A stretch of 5,862 bases of DNA, taken from NCBI GenBank assembly GCA_020061285.1, contig JAGUYQ010000044.1:1-5862 (forward strand), written 5' to 3'. The stretch is from Betaproteobacteria bacterium. Lineage in GTDB: Bacteria; Pseudomonadota; Gammaproteobacteria; Burkholderiales; UBA9220. Shown piece by piece: positions 1 to 5,862 of this stretch. Positions within the stretch are counted from its first letter, which is position 1. Each line of letters opens with the position of its first letter. Position numbers and translations under genes: made by a program. The notes beneath the pieces were generated by a model. That model did not search any database. It was not told where the DNA came from and saw nothing but the letters and a program-made list of their open reading frames with translations.

Positions 1-36
1 GATATCCCCGGAGTGACCCGCGCCCGGCGGCGTTGA

Positions 37-672
37 TTATGTAGGGCTGCGGAAGCGCGGCAAGTGGATGCGCCAGCGGATGGCCGCGACGCGGATGACG
101 AAGATGGCGGCCATGGCGATCAGGCTGACCTCCCTTCGCGGCAGGCCGGAGTGGAGCAGGAGCATCATCAACAAGCCGCCGGCAAGGGAGGCGGTGGCGT
201 AAAGCTCGCTACGGAAGACCAGGGGGATTTCGTTGCACAGAATGTCCCGGATGATGCCTCCCGACACGGCGGTGATTACCCCCATCAATGCGGCGATTAT
301 CCAGGAGGTGCCGAGCTTGAGGGCGACGGTGACGCCGATGACGGTGAAGAGGGCGAGTCCGACGGCGTCCGGGAGGAGAAAAAAATTCCGCGGCAGATTT
401 ACCCGGCGGGAGGCAAAGAAGGTAAACGTGGCGGCCCCCAGGGCCACGACCACGTACAGGGGGTCGTAAACCCAGAATACCGGCAGCCTTCCCAGCAGCA
501 CGTCCCGTACCGTGCCGCCGCCGATGCCGGCCACCAGGCCCACCACCAATACGCCGAACAAGTCCATCTCCCGCCGCCCCGCTTCCAGGGTGGCGGTGAC
601 GGCGCAGACGCCGACGGCGGCGATGTCGATGGCGTAAAAAAGGTTCACGGGCTGCATTATAAGTTGAAACAT
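37..672 (-). CDS. TRIC/UPF0126 family membrane protein (YicG/YadS-like)
   Basis: This encodes a 211-residue, very hydrophobic protein with the internal duplication typical of the prokaryotic TRIC family (UPF0126). Each half carries a glycine-rich motif followed by RD: GGGTVRD at residues 51-57 and SGGIIRD at 137-143. PDAVGLALF at 101-109 is the conserved segment between the halves. About seven membrane segments are expected, so it should sit in the inner membrane. Structurally studied relatives form trimeric cation (K+) channels; E. coli YicG and YadS are about 205 residues. The physiological role is not known, and transport of other small solutes has been proposed for relatives. The start is uncertain: ATG at 672 is the longest frame, but ATG at 657 (206 residues) better matches where relatives begin. 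Neither has a clear Shine-Dalgarno sequence. It is divergent from the translation genes, so a functional link is not implied. Family call is firm; substrate is not. Confidence 0.9.
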   Translation of the reverse strand: MFQLIMQPVNLFYAIDIAAVGVCAVTATLEAGRREMDLFGVLVVGLVAGIGGGTVRDVLLGRLPVFWVYDPLYVVVALGAATFTFFASRRVNLPRNFFLLPDAVGLALFTVIGVTVALKLGTSWIIAALMGVITAVSGGIIRDILCNEIPLVFRSELYATASLAGGLLMMLLLHSGLPRREVSLIAMAAIFVIRVAAIRWRIHLPRFRSPT

Positions 673-692
673 CCCGGCGGATTAAGTAGAAT
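664..692 (+). promoter_or_regulatory. Predicted sigma70 promoter for tRNA-Val (and perhaps thrS)
   Basis: TTGAAA at 664-669 and TAGAAT at 687-692 are separated by exactly 17 bases, and each matches the consensus at five of six positions. The bases after the -10 element (GCGCGTTC) are GC-rich, as in stringently controlled tRNA and rRNA promoters. Transcription would begin near 699-700, about ten bases before the mature tRNA 5' end at 709. The -35 element overlaps the first codons of the divergent membrane-protein gene. The match is seen directly; promoter activity and stringent control are inference. Confidence 0.7.
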
Positions 693-708
693 GCGCGTTC
701 TTTGGAGC

Positions 709-785
709 AGGCGCGTAGCTCAGCTGGTTAGAGCACCACCTTGACATGGTGGGGGTCGTTGGTTCGAGTCCAATCGCGCCTACCA
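709..785 (+). tRNA. tRNA-Val (anticodon GAC)
   Basis: The 77-base cloverleaf folds completely by eye. The acceptor stem pairs 709-715 with 775-781 (7 bp, with an A-T first pair). The D arm stem GCTC/GAGC is 718-721 with 731-734. The anticodon stem CCACC/GGTGG is 736-740 with 748-752, around the loop TTGACAT, with anticodon GAC at 743-745. The T arm is 758-762 with 770-774 (one G-T pair) around the loop TTCGAGT. The discriminator base is A782, and CCA is encoded at 783-785. GAC reads GUC and GUU valine codons; GUC is common in the neighbouring genes. It lies directly behind a good promoter and ahead of a hairpin terminator. Confidence 0.97.
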
Positions 786-795
786 ACATTTCCCG

Positions 796-827
796 AAAAG
801 TGCGGCGATCCCGCACTTTTATTGTTT
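796..827 (+). terminator. Hairpin terminator between tRNA-Val and thrS
   Basis: AAAAGTGCGG (796-805) and CCGCACTTTT (811-820) form a perfect 10-bp stem around the loop CGATC. It is followed by an imperfect T-tract (TTTTATTGTTTT, 817-828). It starts 11 bases after the tRNA CCA end and finishes about 20 bases before the thrS start codon. It fits an intrinsic terminator for the tRNA transcript. Because no promoter for thrS is visible after it, it must either leak or be regulated if thrS depends on the tRNA promoter. The interrupted T-tract fits incomplete termination, which is inference. Confidence 0.75.
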
Positions 828-846
828 TCGACCCACGGAATGTGAG

Positions 847-2757
847 ATGCCAGTTATCCGCTTGCCCGACGGCTCCGAACGTCAATTCGACCAGCCGGTG
901 ACGGTTCACGAGGTGGCCGCCAATATCGGCCCCGGCCTTGCCAAGGCGGCCCTGGCCGGCAAGGTGAACGGCAAGCTGGTGGACACTTCGTACCGGATCG
1001 AAGCCGACAGCGACTTGGCCATCGTCACCGACAAGGACGCCGAGGGGCTGGAAATCATCCGCCACTCCACCGCCCACCTCTTGGCCCAGGCGGTGAAGGA
1101 ACTGTTCCCCGACGCCCAGGTGACCATCGGCCCGGTGATCGAGGACGGTTTCTATTACGACTTCGCCTTCAAGCGCGGTTTCACTCCCGAGGATTTGGAA
1201 GCCATCGAAAAGAAGATGGCCGAGCTGGCCAAGCGCGACCTGCCCGTGAACCGCAAGGAAATGCCCCGGGACGAGGCGGTGGCCTACTTCAAGAGTATCG
1301 GCGAGGCCTACAAGGCCGAGATCATCGCCTCCATCCCTGCCGACCAGGTGCTGTCCCTTTACACCCAGGGCGATTTCACCGACCTGTGCCGCGGCCCCCA
1401 CGTGCCTTCCACCGGCAAGCTCAAGGCGTTCAAGCTGATGAAGCTGGCCGGGGCCTACTGGCGCGGCGATTCGAAGAACGAAATGTTGCAACGGGTCTAC
1501 GGCACTGCCTGGGCGAAGAAAGACGACCTGGAAGCCTATCTCCACCGCCTGGAGGAAGCCGAGAAGCGCGACCACCGCCGCCTGGGTAAGCAGTTGGAGC
1601 TTTTCCATCTCCAGGACGAAGCGCCGGGCATGGTGTTCTGGCACCCCAAGGGCTGGGTGATCTGGCAGCAGGTGGAGCAGTACATGCGCAAGAAGTTCAT
1701 CGACCACGGCTACCAGGAGGTGCGCACGCCGACGGTGATGGACAAGACCCTGTGGGAGAAGTCCGGCCACTGGCAGAACTACCGGGAGAACATGTTCACC
1801 ACGTCCTCGGAAAACCGCGACTACGCGGTGAAGCCCATGAACTGCCCCGGCCATATTCAAATATTCAACAGCGGGCTGCACAGCTACCGGGATTTGCCCA
1901 TGCGCCTGGCGGAGTTCGGCTCCTGCCACCGCAACGAGCCCTCCGGCGCCCTCCACGGCTTGATGCGGGTGCGCGGTTTTACCCAGGACGACGCCCACAT
2001 CTTCTGCACCGAAGAACAGATCGAAGCCGAGGTGGCGGCCTTCATCGTCATGCTCTACGAGGTGTACAACGACTTCGGCTTCACGGACGTGCTGGTGAAG
2101 CTCTCCACCCGTCCCGAGAAGCGCGTCGGCACCGACGAGACCTGGGACAAGGCCGAAGCCGCCCTGGCCGCCGCCTTGGACAAGAACGGTCTGGCCTACG
2201 ACTTGCAGCCCGGCGAGGGCGCCTTCTACGGCCCCAAGATCGAGTTCACCCTCAAGGACAGCATCGGCCGTCTGTGGCAGTGCGGCACCATCCAGCTCGA
2301 TTTCAACCTGCCGGGCCGCCTGGGGGCGGAGTACGTGGCCGAGGACAACAGCCGCAAGACGCCGGTGATGTTGCACCGGGCCATCGTCGGTTCCATGGAG
2401 CGATTCCTCGGTATCCTGATCGAGCACTATGCCGGCATGTTCCCCCTGTGGCTCGCGCCGGTGCAGGCCATGGTGCTGAATATCACCGACGCCCAGGCCG
2501 GCTATGCCGAACAAGTGACGGAAAAATTGCTTCAAAATGGTTTTCGCGCACGGTCGGACTTGAGAAACGAGAAAATAACCTATAAAATTCGCGAACATAG
2601 TATTCAGCGCCTGCCCTACCTTCTGGTGGTGGGCAACAAGGAGCTGGAAACGGGACAGGTGGCCGTGCGCAGCCGTAATGGCGAAGACCTCGGGCAGATG
2701 CCGCTGGAAGCCTTCATTAAAAGGCTCCGGGGCGAGGTCGAAAAGCGCACGGTTTGA
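847..2757 (+). CDS. thrS: Threonine--tRNA ligase
   Basis: This is a cytoplasmic class II aminoacyl-tRNA synthetase that charges tRNA-Thr with threonine using ATP. It has 636 residues against 642 in E. coli and is complete. The N-terminal TGS domain spans about residues 1-61. The editing domain that removes mischarged serine carries H73-x3-H77 and C181-x3-H185. In the catalytic core, the zinc ligands are C333 (in MNCPGH), H384 and H510. Motif 2 lies around R362 ([13 protein letters not shown]), and motif 3 is at 510-520 ([11 protein letters not shown]). The anticodon-binding domain runs from about 535 to the end. ATG at 847 is preceded by GGAA at 837-840 and gives the usual PVIRLPDG N-terminus. 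Codon use becomes markedly AT-rich around codons 558-588, including AGA at R573 and ATA at I577, overlapping a candidate promoter. The loop of the upstream hairpin does not contain a threonine anticodon, so E. coli-style tRNA-mimic repression is not evident. Confidence 0.99.
   Translation: MPVIRLPDGSERQFDQPVTVHEVAANIGPGLAKAALAGKVNGKLVDTSYRIEADSDLAIVTDKDAEGLEIIRHSTAHLLAQAVKELFPDAQVTIGPVIEDGFYYDFAFKRGFTPEDLEAIEKKMAELAKRDLPVNRKEMPRDEAVAYFKSIGEAYKAEIIASIPADQVLSLYTQGDFTDLCRGPHVPSTGKLKAFKLMKLAGAYWRGDSKNEMLQRVYGTAWAKKDDLEAYLHRLEEAEKRDHRRLGKQLELFHLQDEAPGMVFWHPKGWVIWQQVEQYMRKKFIDHGYQEVRTPTVMDKTLWEKSGHWQNYRENMFTTSSENRDYAVKPMNCPGHIQIFNSGLHSYRDLPMRLAEFGSCHRNEPSGALHGLMRVRGFTQDDAHIFCTEEQIEAEVAAFIVMLYEVYNDFGFTDVLVKLSTRPEKRVGTDETWDKAEAALAAALDKNGLAYDLQPGEGAFYGPKIEFTLKDSIGRLWQCGTIQLDFNLPGRLGAEYVAEDNSRKTPVMLHRAIVGSMERFLGILIEHYAGMFPLWLAPVQAMVLNITDAQAGYAEQVTEKLLQNGFRARSDLRNEKITYKIREHSIQRLPYLLVVGNKELETGQVAVRSRNGEDLGQMPLEAFIKRLRGEVEKRTV
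2560..2588 (+). promoter_or_regulatory. Candidate internal promoter in thrS for infC-rpmI-rplT
   Basis: TTGAGA (2560-2565) and TAAAAT (2583-2588) are separated by 17 bases, each matching the sigma70 consensus at five of six positions. The overlapping TATAAAAT makes the -10 region very AT-rich. It lies inside the thrS frame, in the most AT-rich stretch of that gene (about 2518-2608). Transcription from about 2595 would give an infC leader of roughly 210 bases. In E. coli, promoters for infC are known to lie within thrS, so the position makes sense. Activity is inferred. Confidence 0.5.
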
Positions 2758-2763
2758 TTTTTA

Positions 2764-2778
2764 GGCGGCAGGTCCGCC
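2764..2778 (+). other. Small hairpin in the thrS-infC gap
   Basis: GGCGG (2764-2768) and CCGCC (2774-2778) can form a 5-bp GC-only stem around the loop CAGGT. It begins six bases after the thrS stop codon and ends 14 bases before the infC Shine-Dalgarno sequence. No T-tract follows, so it is not an intrinsic terminator. It could stabilise a processed mRNA end or shape the infC initiation region, but could also be chance in GC-rich DNA. Confidence 0.3.
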
Positions 2779-2792
2779 GGGATTGCTTGATT

Positions 2793-2806
2793 GGAGGTTT
2801 GCTATA
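2793..2806 (+). promoter_or_regulatory. infC ribosome binding site with ATA start codon
   Basis: GGAGG at 2793-2797 is a near-perfect Shine-Dalgarno sequence, and the codon six bases downstream is ATA (2804-2806). There is no ATG anywhere near it. A TTG at 2783 is in frame but lies upstream of the GGAGG, which would put the ribosome binding site inside the gene. Translation from ATA gives a protein beginning (I/M)[13 protein letters not shown], which aligns with the N-terminus of short IF3 proteins. Non-standard AUU/AUA/AUC-type starts are characteristic of infC and underlie its autoregulation, because IF3 discriminates against them. Confidence 0.85.
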
Positions 2807-3322
2807 GCTCAGGATAAGGAACTGCGACTCAACGACGAAATTACCGCGTCGGAGGTTCGCTTGGTGGGGGTCGAAGGAGAACAGATCGGCATCGTGTCGT
2901 TGGCTCAGGCGCTGGAAATGGCGGAGGAGGCCGAAGTGGATCTGGTGGAGATTTCCCCCGTAGCTGTTCCGCCCGTGTGCCGCCTGATGGATTATGGCAA
3001 GTTCAAGTACCGCGAAAGCAAGAAGCGGCACGAGGCAAAGCTGAAGCAGAAGCAAATCCAGGTCAAGGAAATCAAATTCCGTCCCGGTACGGACGAAGGG
3101 GATTACCAGGTCAAGCTGCGCAACCTGATCCGCTTCCTGCAGGAAGGTGACAAAACCAAAATCACCCTGCGCTTCCGGGGTCGGGAGATGACCCACCAGG
3201 AGCTGGGCTTGGCCCTGTTGAAGCGGGTCGAGGCCGACTTGGCCGAGCACGGCACGGTGGAGCAGTTTCCCCGGCTGGAGGGGCGGCAAATGGTGATGGT
3301 GTTGTCGCCGAAGAAAAAGTGA
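2804..3322 (+). CDS. infC: Translation initiation factor IF-3
   Basis: IF3 binds the 30S ribosomal subunit, keeps it apart from 50S and checks start-codon and initiator-tRNA pairing. From ATA at 2804 the product has 172 residues. The N-domain covers about 1-70 ([14 protein letters not shown] through [20 protein letters not shown], close to the family signature). A lysine-rich linker follows (residues about 73-90), then the C-domain ([21 protein letters not shown] to the end, with [10 protein letters not shown] and the terminal VLSPKKK). E. coli IF3 is slightly longer (180 residues) because of an extended N-terminus. It lies 46 bases after thrS and probably shares its transcript, with an additional promoter likely inside thrS. 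The ATA start predicts negative feedback by IF3 on its own translation. Family identity is certain; the autoregulation is transferred from E. coli, where the start is AUU. Confidence 0.97.
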   Translation: MAQDKELRLNDEITASEVRLVGVEGEQIGIVSLAQALEMAEEAEVDLVEISPVAVPPVCRLMDYGKFKYRESKKRHEAKLKQKQIQVKEIKFRPGTDEGDYQVKLRNLIRFLQEGDKTKITLRFRGREMTHQELGLALLKRVEADLAEHGTVEQFPRLEGRQMVMVLSPKKK

Positions 3323-3460
3323 GAATTTAGCCGGGAGACGCCGGTCAAGGACGGAGATAGTTCTTGATTTTCGGCTCTCGGCTGAACATAAGTGGTGCCC
3401 GGTTGACAAGTTCCCCGTCGGGGACACCCGGTTCCATGTTTATAAAACCTAGGAGCAATC
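3323..3460 (+). promoter_or_regulatory. infC-rpmI leader, possible L20 autoregulatory region
   Basis: This 138-base gap is long for a compact ribosomal operon and has no terminator. It contains a hairpin TCCCC-GTC-GGGGA (3412-3424) flanked by two direct copies of CCCGGTT (3398-3404 and 3427-3433). GGTG (3394-3397) could also pair with CACC (3425-3428), placing the hairpin in a larger fold with a 14-base bulge. It also contains TCGGCT repeated at 3371-3376 and 3378-3383. In E. coli, L20 represses rpmI-rplT through structured RNA in this same place. I cannot show a match to that operator. A weak promoter, TTGATT (3364-3369) and CATAAG (3387-3392) with a 17-base spacer, is also possible. Confidence 0.35.
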
Positions 3461-3658
3461 ATGCCCAAGATGAAAACCAAGAGCGGCGCCGCCAAGCGGT
3501 TCCGTGTCCGCGGTAGCGGCAGCGTCAAGCGCGGCCACTCCCACCTGCGTCATATCCTGACCAAGAAGTCCACCAAGCGGAAGCGCCAACTGCGCGGCAT
3601 CACCGCCGTGGGTCCCACCGACATGGGCCGCATCCGCGCCATGATGCCCCACGCCTAA
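3461..3658 (+). CDS. rpmI: 50S ribosomal protein L35
   Basis: This is a 65-residue, strongly basic protein of the large ribosomal subunit (bL35), the usual length for the family. It has the typical N-terminus [14 protein letters not shown] and the conserved [16 protein letters not shown] block at about residues 31-46. ATG at 3461 is preceded by AGGAG (3451-3455) with a 5-base spacer. It lies 12 bases upstream of rplT in the conserved infC-rpmI-rplT cluster, and the two are almost certainly co-transcribed and probably translationally coupled. The long leader upstream is the natural place for feedback control by L20. Nothing unusual in the coding sequence. Confidence 0.98.
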   Translation: MPKMKTKSGAAKRFRVRGSGSVKRGHSHLRHILTKKSTKRKRQLRGITAVGPTDMGRIRAMMPHA

Positions 3659-3670
3659 GGAGGGAAGACT

Positions 3671-4030
3671 ATGCCACGAGTTAAACGCGGTGTAACCGCC
3701 CGTGCCCGCCACAAAAAAGTCCTGAACCTGGCCAAGGGTTTCCGCGGTCGCCGCAAGAACGTATGGCGCATCGCCAACGAAGCGGTGATGAAGGCCGGCC
3801 AGTACGCCTACCGTGACCGCCGCCAGCGCAAGCGTCAGTTCCGTGCCCTGTGGATTACCCGTATCAACGCGGCTGCCCGCGAACTGGGTATGACCTACAG
3901 CGTGTTCATGAACGGCCTGAAAAAAGCCGCCATCGACATCGACCGCAAGGTTCTGGCCGACCTGGCCGTGTTCGACAAGGCCGCTTTTGCCAAGATCGTC
4001 GATCAGGCCAAGGCGAGCCTCGCCGCCTAA
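3671..4030 (+). CDS. rplT: 50S ribosomal protein L20
   Basis: L20 (bL20) binds 23S rRNA early and is needed for assembly of the large subunit. In several bacteria it also represses its own operon by binding mRNA. The 119-residue product has the usual basic N-terminal extension ([23 protein letters not shown]) that threads into rRNA. The globular C-terminal domain includes [16 protein letters not shown] and [11 protein letters not shown], and matches the normal family length. ATG at 3671 follows a strong GGAGG (3659-3663) with a 7-base spacer, 12 bases after the rpmI stop. A strong intrinsic terminator starts 18 bases after its stop codon, marking the end of the ribosomal-protein part of the transcript. 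Confidence 0.98.
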   Translation: MPRVKRGVTARARHKKVLNLAKGFRGRRKNVWRIANEAVMKAGQYAYRDRRQRKRQFRALWITRINAAARELGMTYSVFMNGLKKAAIDIDRKVLADLAVFDKAAFAKIVDQAKASLAA

Positions 4031-4047
4031 GCGGTAAGCGGTAAAGG

Positions 4048-4077
4048 AAGGAGGCGTGAGCCTCCTTTTTTTGTTTT
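4048..4077 (+). terminator. Intrinsic terminator after rplT
   Basis: AAGGAGGC (4048-4055) and GCCTCCTT (4060-4067) form a perfect 8-bp stem around the loop GTGA. The T-rich tract runs from 4066 to 4077, broken only by one G at 4073. It is the best terminator in the window. It lies between rplT and pheS, where E. coli has the pheM attenuator. Since I find no convincing promoter between it and pheS, it may be leaky or regulated rather than absolute. Confidence 0.88.
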
Positions 4078-4125
4078 CGGAGCAGCGGAAAATCCGTTGT
4101 TCCCCAGATTAAGAGAGTTTGCTAA

Positions 4126-5154
<1,029 letters not shown>

Positions 5155-5190
5155 GCGCCCCCTTAACTTTCGTCGTGGTGTGAACCGACC

Positions 5191-5862
5191 ATGAAATTTT
5201 CCGAGAATTGGCTGAGAACCTTCGTTAATCCGCCCCTTTCCAGCGAGGAGCTGGGCCATGCCCTGACCATGGCCGGCCTGGAACTGGAGGAGAGGGAGCC
5301 CGCCGCGCCCGCTTTCGACCGGGTGGTGGTGGCCGAAGTGTTGTCCATATCCAAGCATCCCGATGCCGACCGTCTCAACGTTTGCCAGGTGAACGCCGGC
5401 GGCGAGACCTTGCAGATCGTGTGCGGTGCGGCCAATGTGGCGGCGGGCCTCAAGGTGCCTTGCGCCCTGGTGGGGGCGGCGCTGCCAGGGGGGCTGGCGA
5501 TCAAGGAGGCCAAGCTGCGCGGCGTGGAGTCCTCCGGCATGCTGTGCTCCGCCAAGGAATTGGGGTTGGCCGAGGAGGCCCAGGGGCTGCTGGTGCTGCC
5601 AGCCAACGCCCCCGTGGGGCAGTCCATCCGCGATTACCTGGACTTGGACGACCAGTTGTTTACCCTCAAGCTCACCCCCAACCGTAGCGACTGCTTGTCG
5701 GTGCAGGGTATCGCCCGTGAAGTCGCAGCCATCACCGGCGCACCTTTGGAGGCCTTGGCGCCGAGCGATGTGAAGGTATCCAGCGACATAGCCCTCCCCG
5801 TAACGCTGGATGCGCCGGATGCCTGTTCGCGTTATGCCGGACGGGTGATCGCCGGTGTGAAC
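5191..5862 (+). CDS. pheT: Phenylalanine--tRNA ligase beta subunit (3' end beyond the window)
   Basis: These are the first 224 codons of PheT, which is about 800 residues in full; the frame is open to the last base. The start reads [12 protein letters not shown], typical of the family. An EMAP/OB-fold tRNA-binding domain follows at about residues 40-150, recognisable by [66 protein letters not shown] (161-180) is the conserved segment leading to the B3/B4 editing domain, which begins near the window edge. The subunit binds tRNA-Phe, supports PheS and edits mischarged tyrosine; the editing residues themselves are outside the window. ATG at 5191 lies 36 bases after pheS with no clear Shine-Dalgarno sequence, so translation may depend on pheS read-through or coupling. 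Confidence 0.97.
   Translation, partial: MKFSENWLRTFVNPPLSSEELGHALTMAGLELEEREPAAPAFDRVVVAEVLSISKHPDADRLNVCQVNAGGETLQIVCGAANVAAGLKVPCALVGAALPGGLAIKEAKLRGVESSGMLCSAKELGLAEEAQGLLVLPANAPVGQSIRDYLDLDDQLFTLKLTPNRSDCLSVQGIAREVAAITGAPLEALAPSDVKVSSDIALPVTLDAPDACSRYAGRVIAGVN

Noticed and set aside
796..820. The pre-thrS hairpin as a tRNA-Thr anticodon mimic for ThrRS autorepression
   Set aside because: The loop (CGATC, or GCGATCC if the top pair opens) contains none of the threonine anticodons, and the structure reads better as a terminator.
682..2598. A 638-codon open frame antisense to thrS
   Set aside because: It lies opposite the certain thrS gene and extends through tRNA-Val. Its composition (rich in His, Leu, Gly, Val, Gln) is that expected of the complement of GC-biased codons, and it shows no recognisable domain.
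3403..3446. Perfect -35 hexamer TTGACA (3403-3408) with TATAAA (3441-3446) before rpmI
   Set aside because: The spacer is 32 bases, far from 16-18, and no -10-like hexamer occurs at the right distance.
2781..3459. Seven-base complementarity between GATTGCT (2781-2787) and AGCAATC (3453-3459) at the rpmI ribosome binding site
   Set aside because: It recalls the long-range pairing of the E. coli L20 operator, but seven bases over about 670 is expected by chance, and there is no covariation evidence.
4056..4112. A short GTG-started frame (VSLLFLFSEQRKIRCSPD) overlapping the rplT terminator, considered as a pheM-like leader peptide
   Set aside because: It has only two phenylalanine codons, which arise from the terminator T-tract. 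Its start codon lies in the hairpin loop, and no alternative antiterminator pairing was found.

Overview
This is a conserved housekeeping segment of a GC-rich proteobacterial chromosome, most likely a betaproteobacterium. The basis is the order tRNA-Val, thrS, infC, rpmI, rplT, pheS, pheT, together with strong G/C preference at third codon positions and an IF3 with a short N-terminus. A gammaproteobacterium with the same gene order cannot be excluded from the sequence alone. I see no mobile element, CRISPR array, integration scar or unfamiliar gene. The interest lies in how the genes are controlled.

Layout. At 37-672 on the minus strand is a small membrane protein of the TRIC/UPF0126 (YicG/YadS) family. 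Divergent from it, a good sigma70-type promoter (664-692) drives tRNA-Val(GAC) at 709-785. A terminator-like hairpin (796-827) follows, and thrS (847-2757) begins only about 20 bases later with no promoter of its own that I can see. Next come infC (2804-3322, starting on the rare codon ATA), a 138-base leader, rpmI (3461-3658) and rplT (3671-4030). A strong intrinsic terminator (4048-4077) separates rplT from pheS (4129-5154, GTG start). pheT starts at 5191 and runs off the window at 5862 after 224 codons.

How the genes work together. All plus-strand genes serve translation: a valine tRNA, threonyl-tRNA synthetase, initiation factor IF3, ribosomal proteins L35 and L20, and both subunits of phenylalanyl-tRNA synthetase. 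They look like one long operon-like transcription unit broken by control points. These are the hairpin before thrS, a candidate promoter inside the unusually AT-rich 3' part of thrS (2560-2588), the ATA start of infC (expected to allow IF3 autoregulation), the infC-rpmI leader (where L20 autoregulation acts in enterobacteria), and the rplT-pheS terminator, which may be partial or an attenuator.

Non-coding stretches are all shorter than 300 bases. Bases 1-36 hold only sequence beyond the stop of the minus-strand gene, with no terminator I could recognise.
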